DNA from: Meiothermus granaticius NBRC 107808
Lineage (GTDB): Bacteria; Deinococcota; Deinococci; Deinococcales; Thermaceae
Length of the DNA: 64,000 nucleotides
NCBI RefSeq assembly: GCF_003574355.1
Contig: NZ_QWLB01000004.1
Coordinates: forward strand, 45,381 to 109,380
Direction of reading: 5' to 3'
Shown here: piece after piece, positions 29,923 through 38,435 of the stretch
Layout of the letters: every line of letters starts with the position of its first letter
How positions within the stretch are numbered: the first letter of the stretch is position 1
The notes under the pieces: generated by a model
Database searches by the model: none
Seen by the model: only the letters and a program-made list of their open reading frames with translations
Told to the model about the DNA's origin: nothing
Made by a program: the position numbers and the translations under genes

Positions 29923-30189
29923 CTACGAGCGGCGCTGAAACTCGACCGATGGCCTACCCTCGAGAAGACCCACGACGGAGATGTCTTCATCAATCTTGGG
30001 CCAGTGAATACCTTCTCCCTGGCCGAGCAACTCATACTCGGCGCGCTCCTGCGGACTGGCCTTTGCCAAGCGAGGGAACCAAACAATAGGTACAGCCAAG
30101 CGACGACCATCAGAAAGCGTGACGATAAGCTCATCGTCGGTACACTCGACAGCGCTGGCAAGAATCGGTTTAGCGGTCAAAAAACTCAT
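29923..30189 (-). CDS. DUF2442 protein, partner of adjacent DUF4160 gene
   Basis: About 88 residues from the ATG at 30189 (MSFLTAKPILASAV). It matches DUF2442: a short beta-rich N-terminal half with DDELIVTLSDGRRLAVPIVWFPRL near residues 19-42, then NYELLGQGEGIHWPKIDEDISV-like residues near 53-73. It overlaps the end of the DUF4160 gene by 20 bp and is read after it. Such pairs are widely distributed and mobile in bacteria; a toxin-antitoxin-like or regulatory role has been suggested from genomic distribution only. GC content here is lower than in neighbours. Confidence 0.85.
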   Translation of the reverse strand: MSFLTAKPILASAVECTDDELIVTLSDGRRLAVPIVWFPRLAKASPQERAEYELLGQGEGIHWPKIDEDISVVGLLEGRPSVEFQRRS

Positions 30190-30406
30190 CCCACGCCTCC
30201 TCAAACGTTACCCTGTTTTCCTCCACAAGCTCGAGCAGCTTTGAGAGCTCCTGCGCTGAGAAGCCGCTGCTGCTGGCATAGGCCACAGGTTTAAGCCAAA
30301 ACTTCGCCAAAGCATGGTCTCGCTGAACATGGATATGAGCAGGCTCGTCATTCTCGTTGGCATAGAAGAAAAATCTGTAGGGACCATGCCGCAAGACCGT
30401 AGGCAC
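30170..30406 (-). CDS. DUF4160 protein
   Basis: A 78-residue protein with the DUF4160 signature: a PTVLRHGPYRFFFYANENDEPAHIHVQ segment covering residues 2-28 with conserved H24/H26, a strand region FWLKPVAYASSSGF and a C-terminal helix LLELVEENRVTFEEAWDEFF. The His-rich N-terminal half suggests a nucleic-acid or metal binding fold, but no function is demonstrated. It is followed by an overlapping DUF2442 gene, the commonest arrangement for both families. The longer in-frame start adds nothing recognisable. Confidence 0.85.
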   Translation of the reverse strand: MPTVLRHGPYRFFFYANENDEPAHIHVQRDHALAKFWLKPVAYASSSGFSAQELSKLLELVEENRVTFEEAWDEFFDR

Positions 30407-30663
30407 ACAGTTATTTTAGCCCATAGTTAATGGCCTGCTAAAAAAGAATCTCGTACAGGCTACTGTTCATCCAGTGAGCCATACATCGCAATTCTGGATG
30501 CTCATCGAGCCTCAAAACACACCAGGAATTAGCTCAATCAGTGCACCTAACTTCAATGATGCGATCTTTATGATGAACGCTCCAACAACCTCACCCAGCA
30601 GGCGGGGCAGGCTCACTCCTCGGGGGACTCGATTTCGCACAACCGATCCGTCGTCGAGTCCCC

Positions 30664-30823
30664 TCAGAACATGACCCCCTTCCCGTTCACCTCGACCCCG
30701 TGATGATGACCCTGGTCCGTGATGAAGTGCCACACCAGGGTAGGGATAGGGATACCCTACATTGGACATGATTTGGGTCGCCGGACGTGACCTGCTCCAG
30801 CGCGTGGGCAGCCTCGGTCATGC
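30664..30823 (-). pseudogene. Possible remnant of a small gene broken by a frameshift
   Basis: Read on the minus strand, one frame gives MTEAAHALEQVTSGDPNHVQ (from about 30814) and, after a one-frame change near 30750, another gives TLVWHFITDQGHHHGVEVN followed by GKGVMF and a stop at 30664-30666. Both fragments have protein-like composition and meet end to end, but neither is a recognised family. A chance arrangement is possible; the call rests only on appearance. Confidence 0.25.
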
Positions 30824-30854
30824 GGCGGAAAGACTCCTGGTATTCCAAATTGAG

Positions 30855-30883
30855 TTGACCTTTACCTTGGCAGCGTGTAGATT
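30855..30883 (+). promoter_or_regulatory. Promoter for rpmF
   Basis: TTGACC (30855-30860) and TAGATT (30878-30883) are separated by 17 bp, a good housekeeping-sigma promoter. Transcription would start near 30890, giving a leader of about 55 nt before the rpmF ATG. Confidence 0.7.
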
Positions 30884-30944
30884 AGAGGGCGGTTTGCCGA
30901 AATCCCCCAGGGGATTCTTCGGAGTTAAAGCGAGGATTCTAACA

Positions 30945-31136
30945 ATGGCCAAGCACCCTGTACCCAAGAAAAAAGTCTCCAAGTCACGGCGCGATATCCG
31001 CCGGGCTGCGGTCAGCACCCTCACCGCCCCCACCCTGATCAAGTGTGCCAACTGCGGCGCGCAAATCCCGCCCCACACGGTCTGCCCCTCTTGCGGCTAC
31101 TACGGGGGCAAGCAAATCCTAGAAATCGAAGCCTAG
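30945..31136 (+). CDS. rpmF: 50S ribosomal protein L32
   Basis: The ATG at 30945 starts MAKHPVPKKKVSKSRRDIRR, the conserved basic L32 N-terminus; the product is 63 residues. The zinc ribbon is intact: C-x2-C at CANC and CPSC (residues about 34-37 and 47-50). It is part of the large ribosomal subunit near the peptidyl-transferase exit. In many bacteria rpmF heads a plsX-fab operon; here a strong terminator follows it and fabH comes next without plsX. Confidence 0.97.
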   Translation: MAKHPVPKKKVSKSRRDIRRAAVSTLTAPTLIKCANCGAQIPPHTVCPSCGYYGGKQILEIEA

Positions 31137-31155
31137 GCCCGGAGAAGGGTCATCG

Positions 31156-31192
31156 CCGGGCTGGCTCCCAAAGGCCAGCCCGGTATACTTTT
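31156..31192 (+). terminator. Intrinsic terminator after rpmF
   Basis: CCGGGCTGGC (31156-31165) and GCCAGCCCGG (31174-31183) form a perfect 10-bp stem with an 8-nt loop, followed by TATACTTTT. The TATACT could also double as a -10 element for fabH. Confidence 0.8.
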
Positions 31193-31266
31193 AGGGTTAT
31201 GGCCATACACGCGCACACCCTCCGTTGCAGTCTCAACCGCTCGAGCCGGGGTCCTTGGGAGGCCCG

Positions 31267-32280
31267 ATGAACACCGGCATCCTGGCCCTGGGCACCTATG
31301 CGCCCCAGCGGGTGATGAAAAACGGGGAGTTCGAGAGCTTCCTCGAGACCTCCGATGAGTGGATCTCCAGCCGCACAGGGATCAAGGAGCGGCGGGTCTC
31401 GGCCCCAGACGAGTACACCTCGAGCATGGCCTTCAAGGCGGTGGAGAATCTGATTCACCGGCACGGGGAGCAGGCTTTAGAGGGCGTGGACCTGGTGATC
31501 GTAGCCACCAACACCCCCGATGCCCTGTTCCCCGCCACCGCTTGCCTGGTGCAACAGCGCTTCAACCTTAAAGCCGGCGCCTTTGACCTGCTGGCGGGCT
31601 GTCCGGGCTGGGGGTATGCCATCGCTCAAGCCCACGCCAGCGTCAGCGCAGGCCTGGCCCGAAAGGTGCTGGCCATCGGGGCCGAGGCCCTGACCAAGAT
31701 CATGGACTGGAACGACCGCAGCACCGCGGTGCTCTTTGGCGATGGGGCCGGGGCAGCGGTGATCGGGCCGGTGCCCGAGGGGTATGGGTTTAGGTCCTTT
31801 GTGCTGGGTTCGGATGGGAGCGGGGCCAAGGAGCTGGCCATGGGCTGTGTCAATCCCCAGTTTCCTGACGGCAGCCCGATGCCGAAATCGGTGTATATGA
31901 ACGGGCGTGAGGTCTTCAAATTTGCGGTGCGGGTGATGAATACCGCCAGCCTCGAGGCCATCGAGAAGGCCGGTCTGCGCAATGAAGACATCAAGTTCTT
32001 CGTGCCCCACCAGGCTAACGCCCGGATCATCGAGGCCGCCCGGGAACGGCTCGAGCTGCCCCCTGAGCGGGTCTGGGTCAATGTAGACCGCTACGGCAAC
32101 ACCTCCACCGCCAGCATCCCCATCGCCCTGCAAGAGGCCGTGGATGCCGGGCAGATCCAAGACGGTGACCACATCCTTCTGGTGACCTTCGGGGCCGGGC
32201 TGACCTGGGCGGCCAGTGTGCTGACCTGGTGGAACCCTCCCACCGCCCCAAACCTGCTCGAGCAAGGAGACCGGGCATGA
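31267..32280 (+). CDS. fabH: Beta-ketoacyl-ACP synthase III
   Basis: The ATG at 31267 (MNTGILALGTYAPQRV) gives 337 residues. The catalytic triad is complete: Cys112 in LLAGCPGWGYAI, His in FVPHQANARI near 245, and Asn in DRYGNTSTASIP near 275. FabH condenses acetyl- or branched acyl-CoA with malonyl-ACP to start fatty-acid synthesis; the Trp beside the active Cys differs from the common AACAG-x-Y and may affect primer choice, relevant to the branched iso/anteiso lipids of Thermaceae (inference). The stop overlaps the fabD start (ATGA). Confidence 0.96.
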   Translation: MNTGILALGTYAPQRVMKNGEFESFLETSDEWISSRTGIKERRVSAPDEYTSSMAFKAVENLIHRHGEQALEGVDLVIVATNTPDALFPATACLVQQRFNLKAGAFDLLAGCPGWGYAIAQAHASVSAGLARKVLAIGAEALTKIMDWNDRSTAVLFGDGAGAAVIGPVPEGYGFRSFVLGSDGSGAKELAMGCVNPQFPDGSPMPKSVYMNGREVFKFAVRVMNTASLEAIEKAGLRNEDIKFFVPHQANARIIEAARERLELPPERVWVNVDRYGNTSTASIPIALQEAVDAGQIQDGDHILLVTFGAGLTWAASVLTWWNPPTAPNLLEQGDRA

Positions 32281-33194
32281 TCGCTGCGCTTTTTCCCGGA
32301 CAGGGCTCGCAGGAAATCGGCATGGGCCAGGCCCTCTACGTGGCTTCGCCCGCGGCCCGGGAGGTTTTAGATCGGGCCGAGCAGGCCTTACCGGGGCTCC
32401 AAGCCCTGATGTGGGAAGGTCCCGAAGATGCGCTCAGGCTGACCGCCAACCAACAACCGGCCCTACTGGCCGTGGGGTATGCGGCCTTTCGGGCTTATCT
32501 GGAAGCCGGTGGGGCTGAACCCCGCTTTGCAGCGGGACATTCTCTGGGGGAGTGGACGGCCCACGTGGCCGCAGGAACCCTGGGGCTCGAGGAGGCCCTG
32601 CGGCTGGTGCGCAAACGCGGAGAGTACATGCAGGAAGCAGTTCCGGTGGGTGCGGGAGCCATGGCGGCAGTGCTCAAAATCCCGGCCCAGACCCTACAGG
32701 AGGTAATTGCCGGAATTGAAGGGGTGGAGATCGCCAACCTCAACTCCCCCGAGCAGACCGTGATTTCCGGTACCGCAGAGGGGGTGGCCAGGGCCAGCGA
32801 GCAGCTCAAGGCGCATCGGGCCCGGGTGGTGCCGCTCCAGGTCTCAGCCCCCTTTCACTCCTCCTTGATGAAGCCCGCTGAAGTACGGCTGGCCCATGAT
32901 CTGGCTGAGGTTCGGTTCTCGGCCCCGCGGTTTCCGGTGTATTCCAACGTGCTGGCCCAACCCGAGCAGCGCCCAGAGGTTATCCGCGCGCTGCTGCTCG
33001 AGCAGATCACCCGACCGGTGCGCTGGGTAGAGACCTTGCAGCACCTGAAGGCCCAAGGTGTGATGCGGTTTCTCGAGTTCGGCTCCGGCAAGGTGCTCAC
33101 CGGGCTGGTGGGGCGGACCCTGGAGGGGGTGGAGGCCCGGAGCCTGACCAATCCTCAGGAGGTCGCCGAGAGCCTGCGGTCGGTCCAGAGCTAA
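32277..33194 (+). CDS. fabD: Malonyl-CoA:ACP transacylase
   Basis: The ATG at 32277 overlaps the fabH stop and gives 305 residues, starting MIAALFPGQGSQEIGMG. The nucleophile is Ser in AAGHSLGEWTAHVAAG near residue 90, with the Arg and His partners near 115 and 198 (SAPFHSSLMKPA). It loads malonyl groups from malonyl-CoA onto acyl carrier protein. Second in the fabH-fabD-fabG-acpP cluster, with fabG 28 bp downstream. Confidence 0.96.
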   Translation: MIAALFPGQGSQEIGMGQALYVASPAAREVLDRAEQALPGLQALMWEGPEDALRLTANQQPALLAVGYAAFRAYLEAGGAEPRFAAGHSLGEWTAHVAAGTLGLEEALRLVRKRGEYMQEAVPVGAGAMAAVLKIPAQTLQEVIAGIEGVEIANLNSPEQTVISGTAEGVARASEQLKAHRARVVPLQVSAPFHSSLMKPAEVRLAHDLAEVRFSAPRFPVYSNVLAQPEQRPEVIRALLLEQITRPVRWVETLQHLKAQGVMRFLEFGSGKVLTGLVGRTLEGVEARSLTNPQEVAESLRSVQS

Positions 33195-33222
33195 AGCCAT
33201 TGCAGCATTCAGGGGGATATCT

Positions 33223-33960
33223 ATGCGAAAAGCGCTGGTTACCGGTTCATCGCGCGGCATCGGCCGAGCCATCGTGCTCGAGCTGGCCCGCCAGGGAAAC
33301 GCGGTGGTGGTTCACTACGGCAGCAACCGTTCAGCTGCCGAGGCCGTGGCCGAAGAAGCCCGCGCCCTTGGGGCGGCCGAGGTGGTCCTGCTCGGAGCGG
33401 ATGTCTCCAAGCCCACCGAAGCCGCACGGCTGGTGGTCGAGGCAGGGGCCGCGCTGGGGGGGCTCGAGGTGTTGGTCAACAACGCCGGGATCACCCGCGA
33501 CACCCTGCTGATCCGCATGAAGGACGAGGACTGGGATACGGTGATCCAGACGAACCTGACCGGGGTCTTTCACACTACCCGCGAGGCGGTCAAGCTGATG
33601 ATGAAGGCCCGCTGGGGACGCATTATCAACATCACCAGTGTGGTGGGCCTTCTGGGCAATCCGGGTCAGGCCAACTATGTGGCCGCCAAAGCCGCCCTGA
33701 TCGGCTTCACCAGGTCGGTGGCCAAGGAATACGCCACCCGGGGCATCACCGTGAACGCAGTGGCGCCGGGATTCATCGAGTCGGACATGACCTCCAAGCT
33801 GCCGGAGGCGGTTCAGGCTGAGTATCTCAAGCAGATTCCGACCGGGCGCTTCGGAAAACCTGAAGAGGTGGCCCAAGCGGTGGCCTTTCTGGCCTCCGAG
33901 GGCGCCGCTTACATCAACGGCCAAACCCTGTGCGTAGACGGCGGCCTGACCCCCCACTGA
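33223..33960 (+). CDS. fabG: 3-oxoacyl-ACP reductase
   Basis: A 245-residue short-chain dehydrogenase with the cofactor motif TGSSRGIGRA at residues 7-16, NNAGITRD near 86-93, the Ser of NITSVVG near 138 and the catalytic Y-x3-K of YVAAKAAL near 151-155. The C-terminal IESDMTSKLPEAV segment is typical of FabG. It reduces 3-oxoacyl-ACP with NADPH. It lies between fabD and acpP on the same strand. Confidence 0.96.
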   Translation: MRKALVTGSSRGIGRAIVLELARQGNAVVVHYGSNRSAAEAVAEEARALGAAEVVLLGADVSKPTEAARLVVEAGAALGGLEVLVNNAGITRDTLLIRMKDEDWDTVIQTNLTGVFHTTREAVKLMMKARWGRIINITSVVGLLGNPGQANYVAAKAALIGFTRSVAKEYATRGITVNAVAPGFIESDMTSKLPEAVQAEYLKQIPTGRFGKPEEVAQAVAFLASEGAAYINGQTLCVDGGLTPH

Positions 33961-34004
33961 GGCGTGGGTTAGGGGGTTGGCCCGCGCCTCATCCCTGGCC
34001 CCTG

Positions 34005-34013
34005 TGGTAGAAT
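34005..34013 (+). promoter_or_regulatory. Extended -10 promoter element before acpP
   Basis: TG-G-TAGAAT is an extended -10 box with no good -35 at the proper distance. It would give acpP its own transcript with a leader of about 75 nt, fitting the high demand for acyl carrier protein relative to the fab enzymes. Confidence 0.5.
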
Positions 34014-34096
34014 CCCCCATCGGAGACTTATGACCCCTTGTGGGGGGCCTCGAGACACAACCGAGGGGACTCCACCGCAGTCCAAATGGAGGACGT

Positions 34097-34330
34097 ATGG
34101 CGATTCTAGATGACGTAAAGGAAGTAATCGTGGACAAGCTGGGCGTGGATGGGGACAAGGTGGTGCCCGAGGCCCGCTTTATCGAAGACCTGGGGGCCGA
34201 CTCCCTGGACACCGTAGAGCTGATCATGGGGCTCGAGGACAAGTTCGGGCTGGAAATCTCGGACGAGGAAGCCGAAAAGATTCGAACCGTCCAGGACGCC
34301 ATCAGCTTCATCGAGAGCAAGAAGAGCTGA
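34097..34330 (+). CDS. acpP: Acyl carrier protein
   Basis: The ATG at 34097 is preceded by AATGGAGGA and gives 77 residues. The phosphopantetheine attachment serine lies in [13 protein letters not shown] near residue 37. The protein is acidic and helical as expected. It carries growing acyl chains among FabD, FabH, FabF, FabG. A terminator follows 12 bp after the stop, and fabF has a separate promoter. Confidence 0.97.
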   Translation: MAILDDVKEVIVDKLGVDGDKVVPEARFIEDLGADSLDTVELIMGLEDKFGLEISDEEAEKIRTVQDAISFIESKKS

Positions 34331-34342
34331 GCGCTCCAGGCC

Positions 34343-34376
34343 AAAAGCCGAGGGCCCAAGCCTTCGGCTTTTTTGT
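34343..34376 (+). terminator. Intrinsic terminator after acpP
   Basis: AAAAGCCGA at 34343-34351 pairs with TCGGCTTTT at 34364-34372, and an inner GGC/GCC extends the stem; the T-run TTTTTTG follows. It ends the fabHDG-acpP transcript just before the fabF promoter. Confidence 0.85.
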
Positions 34377-34410
34377 TTCGCCCTCCAGCTTGCGGGGTTT
34401 CACCTTCGGC

Positions 34411-34416
34411 TATAAT
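34411..34416 (+). promoter_or_regulatory. Consensus -10 box placing fabF as a leaderless message
   Basis: A perfect TATAAT ends 7 bp before the fabF ATG, so transcription would begin at or next to the A of the start codon. There is no Shine-Dalgarno between them. The -35 is weak (TTGCGG at 34390). Confidence 0.7.
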
Positions 34417-34423
34417 CTTTCCT

Positions 34424-35653
34424 ATGCGTCGTGTCGTTATCACCGGGCTGGGCCCGGTTGCCCCTAACGCGGTTGGAGCTGAGGCCTTCCACCAAGCTCA
34501 GCTCGAGGGCCGCTCCGGCATTGGCCGAATTACCCGTTTCGACCCCTCTCCCCTGCGCTGTCAGATCGCCGGGGAGGTCCAGATCGCCCCTGAGGAATAC
34601 CTCGACAAGAAGGAGATGCGCCGCCTGGACCGCTTCGTCCAGTTGGCGCTCATCGCATCCGAGCTGGCCCTGAAAGACTCCGGGCTCGAGCTCGAGCGGG
34701 AAGACCTCACCCGGATCGGCACCCTGGTCGGCAGCGGGATCGGCGGCATGGAAACCTGGGAAACCCAGTCCAGGGTTTTCATTGAGCGCGGGCCCGAGCG
34801 GCTTTCGCCCTTCTTCATCCCGATGATCATCGCCAATATGGCCTCCGGCCAGCTGGCCATGCGCTACGGGTTTATGGGTCCTTCCTCTACCTCGGTCACG
34901 GCCTGCACCACCGGCGCTGACGCCATTGGGAATGCCTTTCGGGTCATCCAGCTCGGCGAGGCTGAGGTCATGGTGACCGGGGGCAGTGAGGCCGTAGTCA
35001 CCGCCATGGCCATGGGCGGGTTCGATGTGATGCGGGCCCTTTCCACGCGAAACGATGCGCCCACCCAAGCCAGCCGTCCCTTCAGCGCCAGCCGCGATGG
35101 CTTCGTGCTATCGGAGGGGGCGGCCATCGTGGTGCTCGAAGACTACGAACACGCCAAGGCTCGAGGCGCCAAGATCTACGCGGAGCTGGTCGGCTTTGGG
35201 CGCAGCGCCGATGCCTATCACATCACCGACCCCCACCCCGAGGGCACCGGAGCCGCCTTGTCCATGCAGCGGGCCATGCAGGATGCCAAGATCAACCCTG
35301 AGCAGGTGGGATACGTCAACGCCCACGGAACCTCCACCCCAGTAGGCGACCGAGCCGAGACCCTGGCCATCAAAAAAGTCTTTGGGCCGCACGCCTACAA
35401 GCTGGCGGTTTCCTCCACCAAGAGCATGATCGGGCACCTGTTGGGAGCCGCCGGGGCCATCGAAGCCATCGCCAGCGTGCAGGCCTTGGTCTCAGGGATC
35501 CTGCCCCCGACCATCAACCTCACCGACCCCGACCCTGAGCTCGACCTCGACTACGTCCCCAACACCCCCAGGGAGCAGCCGGTGCAGTACGTGCTCTCCA
35601 ACTCTTTTGCTTTCGGCGGGATGAACGCCACGCTCGCGTTTAAGCGCATCTGA
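34424..35653 (+). CDS. fabF: Beta-ketoacyl-ACP synthase II
   Basis: The ATG at 34424 (MRRVVITGLGPVAPNAVG) gives 409 residues. Active-site Cys is in SVTACTTGADAIGNA near residue 161, with His in NAHGTSTPVGDRAE near 300 and SMIGHLLGAAGAIEA near 337, the Cys-His-His triad of elongating condensing enzymes. It extends acyl-ACP with malonyl-ACP and in FabF sets the temperature response of chain length. It follows acpP but is read from its own promoter. Confidence 0.96.
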   Translation: MRRVVITGLGPVAPNAVGAEAFHQAQLEGRSGIGRITRFDPSPLRCQIAGEVQIAPEEYLDKKEMRRLDRFVQLALIASELALKDSGLELEREDLTRIGTLVGSGIGGMETWETQSRVFIERGPERLSPFFIPMIIANMASGQLAMRYGFMGPSSTSVTACTTGADAIGNAFRVIQLGEAEVMVTGGSEAVVTAMAMGGFDVMRALSTRNDAPTQASRPFSASRDGFVLSEGAAIVVLEDYEHAKARGAKIYAELVGFGRSADAYHITDPHPEGTGAALSMQRAMQDAKINPEQVGYVNAHGTSTPVGDRAETLAIKKVFGPHAYKLAVSSTKSMIGHLLGAAGAIEAIASVQALVSGILPPTINLTDPDPELDLDYVPNTPREQPVQYVLSNSFAFGGMNATLAFKRI

Positions 35654-35685
35654 GCCAGCCCCCGAAGGTTTGGGTAGAATCAGGC

Positions 35686-36873
35686 ATGTCTATCCAATCG
35701 CACTTCCCTGCCCTCGCCTCCGGCTTTAGCTTTCTCGACAACGCTGCGGGCGCACAGGTTCCCAAGGAGTGTATCCAGGCCATCTCGAGCTTCCTCTCCA
35801 GCGCAAGCTGCAACGTGGGGATGCCCTATCCGGGTTCCCAAGCCGCCACCCAGGTCAAGGAACAAGCCCGCAAGCAGACCGCGGAGTTCTTGAACTGCAA
35901 GCCCTCCGAGGTGGCCATCGGCCCAAGCGCCACCGCCCTGACCTTCCAGCTCTCGCGGGCCCTGGCCCGGTTGTGGGGGCCAGGGGATGAGGTGGTGATC
36001 TCCGAGCTCGAGCACGAAGCCAACGCCAGCCCTTGGCGAAACCTCGAGGCGGCCGGAGTGACGGTAAAGCTCTGGAAAGCCCGCTGGGACGAGGGGGGGC
36101 GGCTCGAGCCCGCCGACCTCAGGGCCCTGGTAAGCCCCAAAACCAAGCTGGTGGCCATCACCAGCGCGGCCAACTCCCTCGGCACCACCCCGGATGTGGC
36201 CGCCGCCGCCGAGATTGCCCACTCGGTAGGGGCCTGGGCCATCACCGATATGGTGCACTACAGCCCCCACCACCTCCCGGATGTGCGACAAACCGGCGTG
36301 GACCTGGCTTTTTTCTCGGCCTACAAGGTCTTTGGGCCGCATATGGCCTTTCTCTACGTGCGCGAGGAGCTGATCCCACGCCTTCCCACCGATAAGCTGT
36401 GGTTTATTCCAGAGGATAGCCTGCTCAAGTTCGAGCCCGGAACCAACAACCACGAGGGCCTGGCCGGGTGGCTGGGGACCCTCGAGTACCTGCGCAGCGC
36501 CCTTGGGGACGGTTTGTCAGGGCGTGAGGGGCTACTGCGCGCCTATCGGCGCATCGAGGCCATCGAGCGGCCCTTGGTGGAGGAAACCCTAGAGCGCCTG
36601 CAGCGCATTCCCGGCCTGAAGCTCTATGGGATGCCAGGAGCCGAGGGGCGGGTGGGCACGTTTTGCCTCAACCTCCAAGACCAAGCCCCCCTCAGCGTGG
36701 CCCAGCGTCTGGCCCAGGTAGGGGTGGGGGTGGCGGCTGGGGACTACTACGCCACCCTGCCCATGCAGGCTCTGGGGCTGTGGCCCGACGGAGCGGTGCG
36801 GGTCTCACTGGCTCACTACACCACCCCAACAGATCTCGACAAGCTGATCGCAGGCCTCCAGGGGAGCGACTAA
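35686..36873 (+). CDS. Class V aminotransferase, cysteine desulfurase-like
   Basis: A 395-residue PLP enzyme. The Schiff-base lysine is in FFSAYKVFGPHMAFLYV near residue 210, with an upstream GPSATALTFQLSRAL phosphate-binding stretch near 84-98, a SELEHEANASPWR segment near 106-118 and the PLP Asp in AITDMVHYSPHHLP. The SufS/CsdA catalytic Cys loop is not obvious, so it may act on a substrate other than cysteine (for example isopenicillin-epimerase-like members). A TAGAAT hexamer 5 bp before the ATG indicates a leaderless message. Adjacent sufE is not close, so no Suf link is shown. Confidence 0.85.
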   Translation: MSIQSHFPALASGFSFLDNAAGAQVPKECIQAISSFLSSASCNVGMPYPGSQAATQVKEQARKQTAEFLNCKPSEVAIGPSATALTFQLSRALARLWGPGDEVVISELEHEANASPWRNLEAAGVTVKLWKARWDEGGRLEPADLRALVSPKTKLVAITSAANSLGTTPDVAAAAEIAHSVGAWAITDMVHYSPHHLPDVRQTGVDLAFFSAYKVFGPHMAFLYVREELIPRLPTDKLWFIPEDSLLKFEPGTNNHEGLAGWLGTLEYLRSALGDGLSGREGLLRAYRRIEAIERPLVEETLERLQRIPGLKLYGMPGAEGRVGTFCLNLQDQAPLSVAQRLAQVGVGVAAGDYYATLPMQALGLWPDGAVRVSLAHYTTPTDLDKLIAGLQGSD

Positions 36874-36887
36874 CCCCAGTGGGAGCC

Positions 36888-37214
36888 CTAGATCACCTCG
36901 AGCAGGTAGGTCACCATATAGATCTCCCGCTGCTGAAAGCGCTCCCGCAAGACCCCTTTGAACCGCCGGAAAAACTCCCGGTTCTCCGGGGTATCCTCCA
37001 CATCCACGGTGAGGAGGAATAGATCGTCGTCGTAGGGCCTGCCGTCCTCGCTCCGCCACACCCCGAGGATGGAGTTGGGGCTATAGGACATGGCCCCAAA
37101 CCGCTCGATGACATCCCGCAAGGTTTGCTGTAGGGTTTGGGTGTCCTGCACCAAAATCGAGCGCCCATCGTTATGGCGAATGGGGAGCAGGACCTCGTAA
37201 CGGCGCTTGGTCAT
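36888..37214 (-). CDS. Conserved small protein downstream of clpX, unknown function
   Basis: A 108-residue soluble protein without a family I can name. It has RYEVLLPIRHNDG at the N-terminus, DVIERFGAMSYSPNSILGVW in the middle and a C-terminal RRFKGVLRERFQQREIYMVTY. The alternation of strands and a helix suggests a ferredoxin-like alpha/beta fold. It starts 24 bp after the clpX stop on the same strand, so it may be co-transcribed with tig-clpP-clpX. A link to proteolysis is only positional. It converges on the aminotransferase gene with a 14-bp gap. Confidence 0.75.
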   Translation of the reverse strand: MTKRRYEVLLPIRHNDGRSILVQDTQTLQQTLRDVIERFGAMSYSPNSILGVWRSEDGRPYDDDLFLLTVDVEDTPENREFFRRFKGVLRERFQQREIYMVTYLLEVI

Positions 37215-37238
37215 GGCTCGGGCTGGGGGGCTCGAGGT

Positions 37239-38435
37239 TCAGGAGGCTTGGCGCAACCGGGCTTCCTCGAGGGCTTTGAGCGGCTTGTCCAGATGCGGCA
37301 GGTCGAAGGTCAGGTCGTGTACCCCAGAGCCCGGCAGCTCGAACATCAGATCCATCATGGCCTTCTCAATCACCGCCCGCAGGCCACGTGCCCCGGTGGC
37401 GCGCTTCAGGGCCCGACGGGCGATCTCCCGCAGCACCCCCGGGGTGAAGCGCAGCTCAATCCCCTCCATGCGCAGGAGCTCCTGATACTGCCGCACCAGC
37501 GCCCCCTTGGGCTCGGTGAGGATGCGCACCAGGGCTTCCTCGTCCAAGGCCTCGAGGCTCACCACCACCGGCAGGCGGCCCACAAACTCGGGGATCAGGC
37601 CATAGCGCACCAAATCCTCCGGGATCACCTCGGGCTTCTCCTCGCTGCGCTTGGGCCGGGCAAATCCGATGGGGTTTTGGTCTACCCGGCTCAGCACGAT
37701 GCGCTCGAGGCCGTCAAAGGCCCCGCCCAGAATGAACAGGATGTTCTTGGTGTTGATGCTGATAAACTCCTGGTGGGGATGCTTGCGCCCCCCCTGGGGG
37801 GGCACATTGGCGACCGTGCCCTCGACGATCTTGAGCAGGGCCTGCTGTACCCCCTCACCCGAGACATCCCGGGTCAGGCTGGGGTTCTCCGATTTCCGGG
37901 CGATCTTGTCGATCTCATCAATGTAGATGATGCCCTTTTCCGCGGCCTGCACATCAAACTCGGCAGCTTGCAGCAGGCGCAACAACACATTCTCCACATC
38001 CTCGCCCACATATCCGGCCTCGGTGAGGGTGGTGGCGTCGGCGATGGCGAAGGGCACATCCAGCATGCGGGCCAGGGACTCCGCCAGAAGGGTCTTGCCG
38101 GTACCGGTCGGGCCAATCAGCAGCACGTTGGACTTCTGCACCTCGGCCTCAGGGTGCAGGAGTCGCTTGTAGTGGTTGTACACCGCTACCGAGAGGGTCT
38201 TCTTGGGGGTTTCCTGCCCAATCACGTACTGATCGAGGAAGGCCTTGATCTCGGTGGGCTTGGGCAGGTGGCTCGGCCCAGCAAAAGCGGCCTTAGACTC
38301 GTTCTCGAGCAGCTCGCGGGCCCGCGTGATGCACTCATTGCAGATAAACACTTCCCCCAGAGGAGACTCGATCAGGTGGGCCACCTCCGGGTGTTTGCGG
38401 CCACAAAAGCTACAGGTGGGCTTGTTACGCCTCAC
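37239..38435 (-). CDS. clpX: ATP-dependent Clp protease ATP-binding subunit ClpX
   Basis: The GTG at 38435 ([12 protein letters not shown]) gives 398 residues and overlaps the clpP stop by 11 bp; a longer in-frame ATG at 38453 is possible. The N-terminal zinc-binding domain has C-x2-C and C-x2-C (CSFC, CNEC). The AAA+ core has Walker [12 protein letters not shown] near 110, Walker [11 protein letters not shown] near 175, the pore loop GYVGEDVE near 145 and the IGF-type ClpP-binding loop NPIGFARPK near 255. It unfolds substrates and feeds them to ClpP. Operon tig-clpP-clpX. Confidence 0.96.
   Translation of the reverse strand: MRRNKPTCSFCGRKHPEVAHLIESPLGEVFICNECITRARELLENESKAAFAGPSHLPKPTEIKAFLDQYVIGQETPKKTLSVAVYNHYKRLLHPEAEVQKSNVLLIGPTGTGKTLLAESLARMLDVPFAIADATTLTEAGYVGEDVENVLLRLLQAAEFDVQAAEKGIIYIDEIDKIARKSENPSLTRDVSGEGVQQALLKIVEGTVANVPPQGGRKHPHQEFISINTKNILFILGGAFDGLERIVLSRVDQNPIGFARPKRSEEKPEVIPEDLVRYGLIPEFVGRLPVVVSLEALDEEALVRILTEPKGALVRQYQELLRMEGIELRFTPGVLREIARRALKRATGARGLRAVIEKAMMDLMFELPGSGVHDLTFDLPHLDKPLKALEEARLRQAS

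Larger units (their letters stand above)
30407..30944. other. 538-bp gene-poor region with a possible gene remnant and rpmF promoter
   Basis: No intact gene is supported. The first 180 bp are comparatively AT-rich and featureless. A perfect 10-bp inverted repeat, GGGGACTCGA (30623-30632) and TCGAGTCCCC (30654-30663), has a 21-nt loop. On the minus strand from about 30823 to 30664 there are two coding-like fragments in different frames (see separate entry). The last 100 bp hold the rpmF promoter and leader. Confidence 0.6.
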
